Part shown: in pieces, positions 9,099 to 17,792 of the stretch | How positions within the stretch are numbered: position 1 is the stretch's first letter | Layout: every line of letters begins with the position of its first letter | NCBI RefSeq assembly: GCF_010994375.1 | Contig: NZ_WHMA01000002.1 | Coordinates: 124,001-188,000, forward strand | DNA: 64,000 nt | From: Halomonas sp. NO4 | GTDB lineage: Bacteria; Pseudomonadota; Gammaproteobacteria; Pseudomonadales; Halomonadaceae | Direction: 5' to 3' | Notes under the pieces: model-generated | The model's database searches: none | What the model was told of the DNA's origin: nothing | Seen by the model: only the letters and a program-made list of their open reading frames with translations | Translations under genes and position numbers: made by a program

Positions 9099-9122
9099 GA
9101 CGGCGGGCCGCCGCCCGCCGTC
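9099..9122 (+). other. Hairpin after glpV, no T-tract
   Basis: A 10-bp stem (9099-9108 with 9113-9122) begins 6 bp after the stop codon. It has no following T run. It may protect the 3' end of the abundant binding-protein mRNA rather than terminate transcription. Confidence 0.5.
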
Positions 9123-9178
9123 ACCCGGCCCGGCCGGGAGCACGATACCCGTGTGACCGGTTGCCCGAACGGGACCCA

Positions 9179-9211
9179 GGCCCCGCTCGGCTAGCGCCGA
9201 GCGGGGCCTTT
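9179..9211 (+). terminator. Hairpin with short T-run between glpV and glpD
   Basis: A perfect 13-bp stem (9179-9191 with 9196-9208) and TAGC loop is followed by only three T residues. It sits about 20 bp before the glpD start, so it may be a leaky terminator that lowers glpD expression relative to the transporter. Confidence 0.7.
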
Positions 9212-9232
9212 CGCTGCAGAGAAGGGCTACAC

Positions 9233-10846
9233 ATGCAACTTCGCCAGAACAACCTCCGAAAGCTGCGCGAGCATACCTTCGATGTGATGATTGTCGGCGG
9301 CGGCATCAACGGTGCCGCGGCGGCCGCTGCCTTGAGCGGCAAGGGCGTCAGCGTCGCGCTGATCGACAAGGGGGATTTCGCCAGCAGTACCAGCATGCAC
9401 TCCTCCAACCTGGTGTGGGGCGGTATCAAGTACCTGGAGAGCCGTGACTTCGCCCTGGTGCGCAAGCTGTGCAAGAGCCGCAACCACTTGATCAAGAGCT
9501 ATCCCTCCACGGTGCAGGAGATTCGTTTCCTCACCACCGTCAATCGAGGTTTTCGTTACCACCCCGCCTACCTCTGGGCCGGCACCTGGCTCTACTGGCT
9601 GATGGGCAGCATGTTCACGCGGATTCCGCACTACCTGCGCCCCGCAGATATCCGCCGCCGCGAGCCGATCATCGATACCGCCGAGGCGGTGGGGGGCTTC
9701 GAGTATTCCGATGCCTATCTGCACGACAACGATGCCCGTTTCGTCTTCAATTTCGTGCGCGATGCCATGGACTATGGGGCGGTGGCGGCCAACTACGTCG
9801 AGTCGCTCGGCGCGAGCCGCGACGGCGATAGCTGGGTGGCCCGCGTGCACGACCGCATGAGCGGCGCGCACTTCGACCTGCGCTCGCGGGTGCTGATCAA
9901 CGCCGCTGGCCCCTGGGTGGATGCGCACAATGCGCTCTCCGAGCAGCGTACCGAGCATCGCCATCTCTTCTCCAAGGGCATCCACCTGATCGTGCCGCGT
10001 CTCACCGACAGCCAGCGCGTGCTGGCCTTCTTCGCCGACGACGGACGCCTCTTCTTCGTGATCCCCATGGGCACGCGCACCTGCATCGGCACCACCGATA
10101 CCCGGGTTGAGCAGCCCGACGTCGATGTCGAAGCCGAGGACGTCCGCTTCGTGCTTGACAACATCAACAAGCGGCTGCGACTCGACAGGCCGCTCGACGC
10201 GCGTGACATCATCGCCACGCGCTGCGGGGTGCGTCCCCTGGCGGTCAAGGCCAGCGCGGGCGGCGATCGAGACTTTCTGCAACTGTCGCGCAAGCACGCC
10301 ATCGACATCGATGAGGCCAGGTGTCACCTGAGCATCTTCGGGGGCAAGCTCACCGACTGTCTCAATGTCGGCGAGGAGATCGTCGCCGCCGTGGCGGAGC
10401 TTGGCGTGGCCGTGCCTCATCCGCGCTTTCGCTGGTACGGCGAACCGCCGGCGTCGCTGCACCGCGATTTTCTGCATCAGGCCCAGCGCATGCGACTCGA
10501 TGCCATGACCGCGGCCGATGCCTCGGAGCCGCTCAGCTCGCGCCTGTGGCGACGCTATGGCACCCAGGCCATCGAGCTGCTCGAGGACATTCGCCAGGAC
10601 CCCGGTCAGGGCGAGGTACTGATCGAGGGGACCGAATACTTGCGCTGCGAGCTCCAGCAGGCGCGTCGTCGTGAAATGGTCACCCGCCTGGAGGACTTCC
10701 TGCGCCGGCGTTCCAAGATCGCCCTGGTGGTACCCGAATCCAGCATCCGCGACTCTCCGGGGCTGCGGGAGGCGTGCCGCATCCTCTTCGGCGACGCGGC
10801 CGAGGAGCGCCTCGAGGAATACCTTCAGGAGTCGGTTGTAGGGTAG
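9233..10846 (+). CDS. glpD: Aerobic glycerol-3-phosphate dehydrogenase
   Basis: A 537-residue FAD-dependent, membrane-associated enzyme that oxidises glycerol-3-phosphate to dihydroxyacetone phosphate and feeds electrons to quinone. The N-terminal dinucleotide site is VMIVGGGINGAAAAAALSGK, followed by the GlpD-like TSMHSSNLVWGGIKYLE. The ATG at 9233 is preceded by GAGAAGGG and places the FAD motif at the expected distance. It follows the GlpSTPQUV importer, completing uptake and oxidation. No glycerol kinase or facilitator is next to it, so the locus handles glycerol-3-phosphate from outside rather than free glycerol. Confidence 0.93.
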   Translation: MQLRQNNLRKLREHTFDVMIVGGGINGAAAAAALSGKGVSVALIDKGDFASSTSMHSSNLVWGGIKYLESRDFALVRKLCKSRNHLIKSYPSTVQEIRFLTTVNRGFRYHPAYLWAGTWLYWLMGSMFTRIPHYLRPADIRRREPIIDTAEAVGGFEYSDAYLHDNDARFVFNFVRDAMDYGAVAANYVESLGASRDGDSWVARVHDRMSGAHFDLRSRVLINAAGPWVDAHNALSEQRTEHRHLFSKGIHLIVPRLTDSQRVLAFFADDGRLFFVIPMGTRTCIGTTDTRVEQPDVDVEAEDVRFVLDNINKRLRLDRPLDARDIIATRCGVRPLAVKASAGGDRDFLQLSRKHAIDIDEARCHLSIFGGKLTDCLNVGEEIVAAVAELGVAVPHPRFRWYGEPPASLHRDFLHQAQRMRLDAMTAADASEPLSSRLWRRYGTQAIELLEDIRQDPGQGEVLIEGTEYLRCELQQARRREMVTRLEDFLRRRSKIALVVPESSIRDSPGLREACRILFGDAAEERLEEYLQESVVG

Positions 10847-10910
10847 ACTGCGCCGCGGACGGGCTCGGCCTCGTCCGAACCGCCCGACCTGACGACCTGG
10901 AGACGCTCCC

Positions 10911-12170
10911 ATGACCGACCACGCAGCGGCCGCGACGAGGCCAGCCGACTCCCTGCCACGTACCCTGCTGACCGGGGCCCAGATGCTGTTCGTGGCTTTC
11001 GGCGCCCTGGTGCTGGTACCCCTGCTGACCGGTCTCGATCCCAGCGTGGCCCTGTTCACCGCCGGCATCGGCACCCTGATCTTTCACGGCGTGACCCGCG
11101 CCAGCGTGCCGGTCTTTCTCGCCTCGTCCTTCGCCTTCATCGCGCCCATCCAGGGTTCGGTGGCAAGCTTCGGCATCTCCGCGACCCTCGGCGGGCTGCT
11201 CGCCGCCGGCCTCCTCTATGTGGCGATCGCCCAGTTCGTGCGCCTCAAGGGCACCGCCTGGCTGCATCGGCTGCTGCCGCCGGTGGTGGTGGGGCCAGTG
11301 ATCATGGTGATCGGCCTCGCCCTTGCGCCGGTGGCGGTGGACATGGCCACCGGCGAGACTAGCGATCACATCGGCTACGGGCGGGCCATCCTGCTTTCCA
11401 TGGCGAGCCTGCTGGTGACGCTGGTGCTGGCAGTGTTCGGCCGCGGCCTTCTGCGCCTGGTGCCGATCATGGGGGGCATTGTCAGCGGCTATGCCCTGGC
11501 CCTGATCATGGGCGTGGTCGACTTCACGCCGGTGCACGACGCGGCCTGGCTGTCGCTACCCAACTTCACGGCCCCGAGCTTCCACTGGGCGGCGATCCTC
11601 TTCATGATTCCGGTGGCCATCGCGCCGGCCGTGGAGCACATCGGCGACATGATCGCCATCGGCTCGGTGACGCGCAGGAACTACCTCGACAAGCCCGGCC
11701 TGCACCGCACCCTGCTCGGCGACGGCCTGGCGACCTCGGCGGCGGCCCTGTTCGGCGGCCCGCCCAACACCACTTACTCCGAGGTGACCGGGGCGGTGAC
11801 CCTGACCCGCGCCTTCAATCCCAAGTTCATGATCGTCGCGGCCTGCCTGGCGGTGGCGCTAGCGTTCATCGCCAAGCTCGGCGCCCTGCTGCAGACCATT
11901 CCCGGGCCGGTGATGGGCGGCATCATGACGTTGCTGTTCGGCTCCATCGCCGTGGTGGGCATGAACACCCTGGTGCGCGCCGGCCATTCGCTCACCGCGC
12001 CGCGCAACCTGGTGGTGGTGTCACTGATTCTGGTATTCGGGATCGGCGGCATGCAGTTCGGCGGGGGCCAATTCACCCTGCAGGGCGTGAGCCTCGCCGC
12101 CCTGGTGGGCATCGTGCTCAACTGGGTGCTGCCGGGCAGCGAGGAGGACACCCCGCCCGCTCACGCATGA
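10911..12170 (+). CDS. uraA: Uracil permease, NCS2 family
   Basis: A 419-residue membrane protein with about 14 segments. It matches E. coli UraA in the substrate-site regions: VEHIGD (the UraA AEHIGH region), then KPGLHRTLLGDGLATS and GGPPNTTYSEVTG, whose glutamate corresponds to UraA Glu290. It imports uracil with protons for the upp product. Its last 10 bp overlap the end of the convergent XRE-cupin gene. Confidence 0.85.
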   Translation: MTDHAAAATRPADSLPRTLLTGAQMLFVAFGALVLVPLLTGLDPSVALFTAGIGTLIFHGVTRASVPVFLASSFAFIAPIQGSVASFGISATLGGLLAAGLLYVAIAQFVRLKGTAWLHRLLPPVVVGPVIMVIGLALAPVAVDMATGETSDHIGYGRAILLSMASLLVTLVLAVFGRGLLRLVPIMGGIVSGYALALIMGVVDFTPVHDAAWLSLPNFTAPSFHWAAILFMIPVAIAPAVEHIGDMIAIGSVTRRNYLDKPGLHRTLLGDGLATSAAALFGGPPNTTYSEVTGAVTLTRAFNPKFMIVAACLAVALAFIAKLGALLQTIPGPVMGGIMTLLFGSIAVVGMNTLVRAGHSLTAPRNLVVVSLILVFGIGGMQFGGGQFTLQGVSLAALVGIVLNWVLPGSEEDTPPAHA

Positions 12171-12742
12171 TGCTGCTCGCGGCCGGCGTCGGAGAAGGAG
12201 GGTGGCGTGTTGGCGCTGACGATCACGCACGCCGTCTCGCCGGGGTTGCGGAAGCGGTGGGGCAGCCGCGAGTCGAAGTAGTAGGCATCGCCGGGGCCGA
12301 GGACCTGGACGTCGCCGGCCACGGTGATCTCGATCTCGCCGGCGATCACCACGCCGCCTTCCTCGCCCTCGTGTTCGAGCATCTCCTCGCCGCTGTCGGC
12401 GCCGGAGGGATAGCGCTCGTGGATGATCGAGATGCTGCGCCCGGGGCGCCGAGCAGCCACCAGGCGCCAGGAGAGATAGCCGTCGCCGATCTCGGTGAGT
12501 TCCTCGGCCTTGTAGAAGTGGCGCGGCGCCGCCGGCTGATCGCCGGCGAAGAAGGCGCTGATCGACACCGGCAGGGCGTCGAGGATCTTCTTCAGCGAGC
12601 TCACCGAGGGGCTCACGCTGTTCTGTTCGATCAGGGATATGGTGCTGTTGGTGACGCCGGCCCGCTTGGCCAGCTCACGTTGGGAGAGCCGGCGCGCCTG
12701 GCGCAGCTCTCGCAGGCGTCCGCCCACATTGAATCCTTCCAT
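12161..12742 (-). CDS. XRE-family regulator with C-terminal cupin domain
   Basis: A 193-residue regulator from the preferred start. The helix-turn-helix covers about residues 5-60 (LSQRELAKRAGVTNSTISLI) and a cupin sensor domain follows (GPGDAYYFDSRLPHRFRNPG), an arrangement shared with PuuR-type repressors. The frame stays open to an ATG at 12811, but a perfect inverted repeat at 12754-12780, probably its own operator, lies between the two starts, so 12742 is preferred. It is convergent with uraA (10-bp overlap) and divergent from mobA. The ligand is unknown. Confidence 0.82.
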   Translation of the reverse strand: MEGFNVGGRLRELRQARRLSQRELAKRAGVTNSTISLIEQNSVSPSVSSLKKILDALPVSISAFFAGDQPAAPRHFYKAEELTEIGDGYLSWRLVAARRPGRSISIIHERYPSGADSGEEMLEHEGEEGGVVIAGEIEITVAGDVQVLGPGDAYYFDSRLPHRFRNPGETACVIVSANTPPSFSDAGREQHHA

Positions 12743-12753
12743 TGCTCTGTCTG

Positions 12754-12780
12754 CCGTCAAGCGTTCGATTTGTTTGACGG
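12754..12780. promoter_or_regulatory. Inverted repeat, probable operator of the XRE-cupin regulator
   Basis: CCGTCAA-N13-TTGACGG is a perfect 7+7 inverted repeat just upstream of the preferred start of the XRE-cupin gene, in the divergent gap towards mobA. Autoregulation is inferred. Confidence 0.5.
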
Positions 12781-12912
12781 ATGATACCCGCTCGAGGCGC
12801 TCCATCTCCATGGCAGATGACCGACGTCATGGCGCACCGCGGCGGGCGTGGCACGCCGACGCTCGCTGAGGCATCATGGGGCGAGATGTCGAGCGGTCGA
12901 GCAGGAGCGGCG

Positions 12913-13506
12913 ATGAACCCACGACAGGAAGTGACCGGCCTGATTCTCGCCGGCGGCCAGGGGCGCCGCATGGGCGGGCGCGACAAGGGGCTGGAGCCCT
13001 TTGCCGGACGGCCGTTGGTCACCCATGTGCAGGCGCGCCTGGCAGGGGAGGTGGCGGCGGTGTGGATCAATGCCAATCGTCACCTGGCGGACTACGAGTC
13101 GCTGGCCGAGCGGGTGGTACGCGACCGCGAGACAGGCTTCCAGGGGCCCCTGATGGGCATCTACAGTGGCCTGTGTGCCGCCGCCACCCCCTGGGTGCTG
13201 GTGGTGCCCTGCGACAGCCCGGCACTCCCGCCCGACCTGGTGGCACGGCTGGTGGCGGGTATCGGCGACGCCGATATCGCCGTGGCCCACGACGGTGAAC
13301 GGCTCCACCCGGTGGTGGCCTTGATTCGCACCGCCCTGGCCGAGGACCTGGGCGCGGCCCTGGCGGGCGGCGAGCGCAAGATCGACCGCTGGTACGCCCG
13401 CCACTACTGGCAGGCGGTCGACTTCAGCGACTGTCCCGAGGCCTTCGCCAATCTCAACACCGACGACGAGAAGCAGCGCCTCGAGGCGCGCTTGAGCGAG
13501 GAGTGA
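12913..13506 (+). CDS. mobA: Molybdenum cofactor guanylyltransferase MobA
   Basis: A 197-residue enzyme that attaches GMP to molybdopterin to form the MGD cofactor. The nucleotide-binding motif LILAGGQGRRMGGRDKGL is near the N-terminus and is followed by the PCDSPALP region. The ATG at 12913 has a good AGGAG site 6-7 bases upstream, so the frame's longer N-terminal extension is not used. It is the first gene of a six-gene Moco operon. Confidence 0.93.
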   Translation: MNPRQEVTGLILAGGQGRRMGGRDKGLEPFAGRPLVTHVQARLAGEVAAVWINANRHLADYESLAERVVRDRETGFQGPLMGIYSGLCAAATPWVLVVPCDSPALPPDLVARLVAGIGDADIAVAHDGERLHPVVALIRTALAEDLGAALAGGERKIDRWYARHYWQAVDFSDCPEAFANLNTDDEKQRLEARLSEE

Positions 13507-13514
13507 CGCCTGCC

Positions 13515-14105
13515 ATGAGTGTCGTGATCGACGCGCCCCTGCCTTTCGACGACGACCTGCCCCTGCTGGGTATCGCGGCCTGGAGCGGCACCGGCAAGAC
13601 GACCCTGCTCGAGCAACTGTTGCCGCAGTTGGCCGAACGGGGGCTGCGCACGGCGGTGATCAAACATGCGCATCACGCCTTCGATGTCGACCAGCCGGGC
13701 AAGGACAGCCACCGCCTGCGTCAGGCCGGGGCCTCCCCCATGCTGGTCGCCTCGCGGGCGCGCCTGGCGCTGATGATGGAGACGCCCGATCAGGAGGAAG
13801 CCGACCTGGCCCAGCTGATCGCGATGGTGCGCCTCCAGTGCCCCGACCTGGTGCTGGTCGAGGGGTTCAAGGCGTGGCCTCTGCCCAAGCTGGCCCTGCA
13901 CCGCGAGGCCGTGGGCAAGCCCCTGCGTGTGGACGCCGACCCCTGGATCAAGGCGGTGGCCAGTGCCGAACCGCTGGCACTGCCCCCGGGTGTGGACGCC
14001 CTGGCTCTGGACGACCTGGCGGCGATCGCCGACTGGGTGGCCGCCTGGCCGGCGCGTTGGCCGCACGAGCAAAGACCACGCCCGCTGGCGGAGGAGCAGG
14101 CATGA
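13515..14105 (+). CDS. mobB: Molybdopterin-guanine dinucleotide adapter MobB
   Basis: A 196-residue P-loop GTPase. The Walker A is GIAAWSGTGKTTLLEQLL, followed by IKHAHHAFDVDQPGKDSHR as in MobB. An in-frame GTG at 13503 overlaps the mobA stop and is an alternative start. The ATG at 13515 with GAGGAG upstream is preferred. The last 4 bp overlap moeA (ATGA). Confidence 0.9.
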   Translation: MSVVIDAPLPFDDDLPLLGIAAWSGTGKTTLLEQLLPQLAERGLRTAVIKHAHHAFDVDQPGKDSHRLRQAGASPMLVASRARLALMMETPDQEEADLAQLIAMVRLQCPDLVLVEGFKAWPLPKLALHREAVGKPLRVDADPWIKAVASAEPLALPPGVDALALDDLAAIADWVAAWPARWPHEQRPRPLAEEQA

Positions 14106-15358
14106 GCCTCTCCTGCTTCGATCTCGGTGAGCGCATGCTGAGCGTGGCCGAAGCGTGCGAGGCCACGGCCGCGCTGGCCGTGGCGCCGTTACCCGCCGAG
14201 TGGCAGCCCCTGGCGCACCTTCACGGCCGGGTGCTGGCTGAATCGCTGATCTCGCCCATCGACGCTCCCCAGAACACCAATGCCGCCATGGACGGCATCG
14301 CCTTGGCGTGGCCGGCAAGGGAAACGCCTCCCGAGAGCTGGCCGCTGGTCGGCGAGGTCTTCGCGGGTCGCTGTCATCCGACACCGCTGGCGCCCGGCGA
14401 GTGCGTGCGCATTACCACCGGCGCCCCGTTGCCCGCGGGCGCCGACACCGTGATCATGCGCGAGCAGCTCGACGAGGCGGCCGGCCGCGTTCGGGTGCGT
14501 CACCCCGATCGCGTACGTACCGGCCAGAACGTGCGCGCGGCCGGCGAGGACATTGCCTGCGGCGCCACGGCCCTGGCCGCCGGTGTGCGCCTGGGCGCCG
14601 CCGAACTCGGCCTGCTGGCCTCCCTGGGGCTGGCCGGTGCCCTTGTGCACCGCCGCCCGCGGGTGGCGCTCTTCTCCACCGGTGACGAAGTGACCGCGCC
14701 GGGCGAGGCGTTGCCGCCGGCCGGCATCTTCGACGCCAACCGCTTTTCGCTGCGTGGCCTGGTGGCCGAGTGCGGTGGGGAGGTCATCGACCTGGGCATC
14801 CTGCCCGACGACCAGCCTCGGATCGTTGCGGCGCTCGCCGCGGCAGCCCACGAGGCCGACCTGGTGATCACCAGTGGCGGCGTCTCGGTGGGCGAGGCGG
14901 ACCGGGTGCGGGCGGCGCTGGCCGAAGTGGGGGAACTGGGCTTCTGGAAGATCGCCATGCGCCCGGGCCGGCCGCTCGCCTGCGGACGACTCGGGGAGTC
15001 GGGAACGCCCTTCTTCGGGCTGCCCGGCAACCCGGTGGCGGCCATGGTCACCTTCCTGCAGTTCGTCGCCCCGCTGCTGAGGCGCCTGCAGGGGGTGCGA
15101 GACGCCTGGCCACGGCGCTTGACCGCCCTGGCCGGCGAGGCGCTCGCCAGCCGTGCGGGGCGCGTGGATTTCCTGCGCGGGGTGCTGGAAAGCGACCCCG
15201 AGGGCCGCCTCTGGGTGCGCAGTACCGGCCGGCAGGGATCCGGCATTCTCACTTCCATGGTGGCCGCGGACTGCCTGATCGAGATCGATGCCGAGCGTGA
15301 CGGCGTCGATTGCGGCCAGCCCGTCACCGTGCAACCGTTATCCGATCACCTGTTCTGA
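14102..15358 (+). CDS. moeA: Molybdopterin molybdenumtransferase MoeA
   Basis: A 418-residue enzyme that inserts molybdate into adenylated molybdopterin. Recognisable motifs are NAAMDGIAL, TGAPLPAGADTVIMREQ, the STGDEV element, ITSGGVSVGEADRV and the LPGNPVAAMVTF loop. It is coupled to mobB by a 4-bp overlap and lies 12 bp before the moaC-moaD fusion. Confidence 0.94.
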   Translation: MSLSCFDLGERMLSVAEACEATAALAVAPLPAEWQPLAHLHGRVLAESLISPIDAPQNTNAAMDGIALAWPARETPPESWPLVGEVFAGRCHPTPLAPGECVRITTGAPLPAGADTVIMREQLDEAAGRVRVRHPDRVRTGQNVRAAGEDIACGATALAAGVRLGAAELGLLASLGLAGALVHRRPRVALFSTGDEVTAPGEALPPAGIFDANRFSLRGLVAECGGEVIDLGILPDDQPRIVAALAAAAHEADLVITSGGVSVGEADRVRAALAEVGELGFWKIAMRPGRPLACGRLGESGTPFFGLPGNPVAAMVTFLQFVAPLLRRLQGVRDAWPRRLTALAGEALASRAGRVDFLRGVLESDPEGRLWVRSTGRQGSGILTSMVAADCLIEIDAERDGVDCGQPVTVQPLSDHLF

Positions 15359-15370
15359 GGCGTTGCGGAC

Positions 15371-16192
15371 ATGACCCTGACCCATCTCAACCAGCGCGGC
15401 GAAGCCAACATGGTGGACGTCGCCGACAAGCCGGAAAGCCGCCGCGAGGCGACCGCCTCCGGCTACATTGCCATGCAGCCGGAAACCCTGGCACTGCTCG
15501 CCGAGGGCGGCCTGCCCAAGGGGGACGTGCTGGCCACGGCGCGCATTGCCGGCATCCAGGCGGCCAAGCGCACCCATGAGTTGATCCCTCTCTGCCACGC
15601 TCTTCCGCTCTCCAAGGTAAGCGTGGATTTTCACCTCGACGAGGAGAGCTCGCGGGTCGAGGTGAGTGCCACCTGCCGCCTGAACGGACGCACCGGCGTG
15701 GAAATGGAGGCGCTGACCGCCGTCTCCGTGGCGTGCCTGACGCTCTACGACATGTGCAAGGCGGTGGACAAGAGCATGGAGATCGGCGCCATTCACTTGG
15801 ACGCCAAGAGCGGTGGCCGTTCCGGCGACTATCGGCGCGAACCGGAGGCCAGCGTGGCACCTCCCGAGGCGCCGATCGTCACCGGCGAGGGGGCGGCTGG
15901 CGAAGTGTCGGTGGGGTCGCGCTGCGACCTGTCGGCCCACTGCGTGCGCGTCAAGTGCCTGGCTGAGCTGCGCGAGAGCCTCGGGGTCAGCGAGCTCACC
16001 GTGCCCCTCGACGACCTGCCTACGGCGGACGTGGGTGGGCTCAAGGCGGCGCTGATCGAGCGCGACGCGCGCTTCACGCGGCTCTCCAAGAGGCGGGTAC
16101 TCTGTGCCGTCAACCAGGTGATGGCGGTGGATGCTACGCCGATTACCGACGACGACGAAGTGGCCTTCTTTCCGCCGGTCACGGGAGGCTGA
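15371..16192 (+). CDS. moaC: MoaC-MoaD fusion: cyclic pyranopterin monophosphate synthase joined to molybdopterin synthase sulfur carrier
   Basis: One uninterrupted 273-residue frame. Residues 1 to about 157 are a complete MoaC: KGDV with Lys50, [16 protein letters not shown], and YDMCKAVDK with Asp127 and Lys130. A Pro/Ala/Glu-rich linker (about 158-191) leads to a complete MoaD (192-273) ending in [12 protein letters not shown]. The terminal Gly-Gly, the site of adenylation and thiocarboxylation, is intact. The MoaD part begins at a GTG codon (15944), and another GTG at residue 179 has a GAGGGG stretch 11 nt upstream, so internal initiation could also yield free MoaD. moaE and moaA follow directly. 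No separate moaD is in the operon. Confidence 0.92.
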   Translation: MTLTHLNQRGEANMVDVADKPESRREATASGYIAMQPETLALLAEGGLPKGDVLATARIAGIQAAKRTHELIPLCHALPLSKVSVDFHLDEESSRVEVSATCRLNGRTGVEMEALTAVSVACLTLYDMCKAVDKSMEIGAIHLDAKSGGRSGDYRREPEASVAPPEAPIVTGEGAAGEVSVGSRCDLSAHCVRVKCLAELRESLGVSELTVPLDDLPTADVGGLKAALIERDARFTRLSKRRVLCAVNQVMAVDATPITDDDEVAFFPPVTGG

Positions 16193-16194
16193 CC

Positions 16195-16644
16195 ATGATC
16201 CGGGTACAGCAGGCGCCCTTCGATGCCGGCGCGGAACAGCGCGCCCTGCTCGAGGGGCGCTCGGATATTGGTGCCGTGGTGAGCTTCACGGGGCTGGTTC
16301 GCGACTTCAACGAGCGACCGGAGGTCAATGCCCTGACCCTGGAACACTATCCCGGCATGACCGAGGCGGCGCTCGGCGAGATCGTGAGCGAAGCCGAGGC
16401 GCGCTGGGCGTTGCAGGGAATCAGCGTGATCCACCGAGTTGGACGGCTGGCCCCGGGTGATCCTATCGTACTGGTAGTCGTGGCCAGCGCGCACCGACGC
16501 GAGGCCTTCGAGGCCTGTGATTTCATCATGGATTATCTCAAGACCCGGGCGCCTTTCTGGAAAAAGGAACACAGCGCCAGCGGTGACTACTGGGTCGCCG
16601 AGCGCGAGTCCGACCAACGGGATGCCAGCCGCTGGGAGACATGA
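16195..16644 (+). CDS. moaE: Molybdopterin synthase catalytic subunit MoaE
   Basis: A 149-residue large subunit that transfers two sulfurs from MoaD thiocarboxylate onto cyclic pyranopterin monophosphate. It shows the MoaE motifs [34 protein letters not shown] and the active-site FWKKEH near the C-terminus. It starts 2 bp after the MoaC-MoaD fusion and overlaps moaA by 4 bp. Confidence 0.95.
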   Translation: MIRVQQAPFDAGAEQRALLEGRSDIGAVVSFTGLVRDFNERPEVNALTLEHYPGMTEAALGEIVSEAEARWALQGISVIHRVGRLAPGDPIVLVVVASAHRREAFEACDFIMDYLKTRAPFWKKEHSASGDYWVAERESDQRDASRWET

Positions 16645-17639
16645 GAATGGATCGGGAGCTGATCGACGATTTCGGCCGCCGCGTTCGCTATGTGCGGATC
16701 TCGGTGACGGATCGTTGCGATTTTCGCTGCGTCTACTGCATGAGTGAGGACATGACCTTCCTCCCTCGTGCTCAGGTGCTCACCCTCGAGGAGCTTGCCA
16801 CCGTGGCGCGCGCCTTCGTCGAACTGGGGGTGGAAAAGATTCGCCTCACCGGCGGGGAGCCGCTGGTACGACGCAACATTGGCCATCTGGTGTCGGAGAT
16901 CGGTGCGCTTCCCGGGCTCAAGGACTTCGCCATGACCACCAACGGGGCAGGGCTCGGCAAGCACGCCGTCGCCCTGCGCGATGCCGGTCTCCAGCGCCTC
17001 AATATCAGCCTGGATTCGCTGGATCCGGAGCGCTTTCGTCGCCTCACGCGCACCGGTGATCTCGAGCGGGTGCTGGCCGGCATTCGCGCCGCCCGCGATG
17101 CCGGCTTTGGGCGCATCAAGCTCAATGCCGTCATTCTCAAGGGGCGCAACGACGACGAGGTGATGGATCTGGTCGACTTCGCCCGCGACGAGGGGCTGGA
17201 CATCAGTTTCATCGAGGAGATGCCGCTGGGGGATGTCTCCGACCATTCCCGAGCCGAGACCTACTGTTCCAGCGATGAGGTCCAGGACCTGATCGAGGCG
17301 CGCTATCCGCTCTTGCCCACGGCGGAGAGTACACTCGGACCCTCGCGCTACTTCCGCATGCCCGACAGCGAGACGCGTATCGGTTTCATCTCGCCGCACA
17401 GCCACAACTTCTGTGCCAGCTGCAATCGCGTTCGTGTCACCGTGGAAGGGCGGCTGTTGCTGTGTCTCGGCAACGAGCATTCAGTGGATCTTCGTGCGGT
17501 ACTGCGCCGCCATCCGGGGGATCTCGACGCCCTCAAGGAAGCCATTGTGAACGCCATGCCCCTCAAGCCGGAACGCCACCACTTCACCACCGACGGCGAT
17601 GTTCAGGTAGTGCGCTTCATGAACATGACCGGGGGATAA
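16641..17639 (+). CDS. moaA: GTP 3',8-cyclase MoaA
   Basis: A 332-residue radical SAM enzyme that starts Moco synthesis from GTP. The first Fe-S cluster motif is CDFRCVYC (Cys26, 30, 33), the second cluster cysteines are in [20 protein letters not shown], and the chain ends in the Gly-Gly tail needed for activity. An ATG 6 bp downstream (16647) is an alternative start. It is the last gene of the operon; a strong terminator follows. No mogA/moaB or moeB is seen nearby. Confidence 0.95.
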   Translation: MRMDRELIDDFGRRVRYVRISVTDRCDFRCVYCMSEDMTFLPRAQVLTLEELATVARAFVELGVEKIRLTGGEPLVRRNIGHLVSEIGALPGLKDFAMTTNGAGLGKHAVALRDAGLQRLNISLDSLDPERFRRLTRTGDLERVLAGIRAARDAGFGRIKLNAVILKGRNDDEVMDLVDFARDEGLDISFIEEMPLGDVSDHSRAETYCSSDEVQDLIEARYPLLPTAESTLGPSRYFRMPDSETRIGFISPHSHNFCASCNRVRVTVEGRLLLCLGNEHSVDLRAVLRRHPGDLDALKEAIVNAMPLKPERHHFTTDGDVQVVRFMNMTGG

Positions 17640-17668
17640 TCGCTCCCGGACAATGCTGTCGAACGACC

Positions 17669-17698
17669 AACACCGCGGAAAACCCGCGGTGTTTTTTT
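17669..17698 (+). terminator. Rho-independent terminator after moaA
   Basis: An 8-bp stem (17671-17678 with 17684-17691), extendable by A-T pairs, with loop AAAAC and seven T residues. It ends the Moco operon. Confidence 0.92.
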
Positions 17699-17710
17699 AT
17701 GCACCTTTTC

Positions 17711-17738
17711 TTGCCAAGGCGCCGTCAACGCATATACT
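17711..17738 (+). promoter_or_regulatory. Putative sigma-70 promoter for the H-NS-like gene
   Basis: TTGCCA (17711-17716) and TATACT (17733-17738) are spaced by 16 bp. Both are close to consensus, and they lie 55 bp before the next start codon and just after the moaA terminator. Confidence 0.55.
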
Positions 17739-17792
17739 TTTGACGAGAAAGCCATCAGGCTCTTTTGTCGTTTTCCTGCATGGAGGAGGCCA

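Noticed and set aside
12743-12811. Longer start of the XRE-cupin regulator
   Set aside because: The extension contains the probable operator dyad and does not resemble the N-terminus of XRE-cupin proteins. It is not fully excluded.
12743-12912. Molybdenum cofactor riboswitch upstream of mobA
   Set aside because: The leader is short and contains the XRE-type inverted repeat; no long multi-helix structure could be recognised by eye.
15371-16192. Frameshift or sequencing error joining moaC and moaD
   Set aside because: Both domains are complete, the linker is of a typical Pro/Ala/Glu-rich kind, and the frame runs through without any interruption; only comparison with relatives could reopen this.
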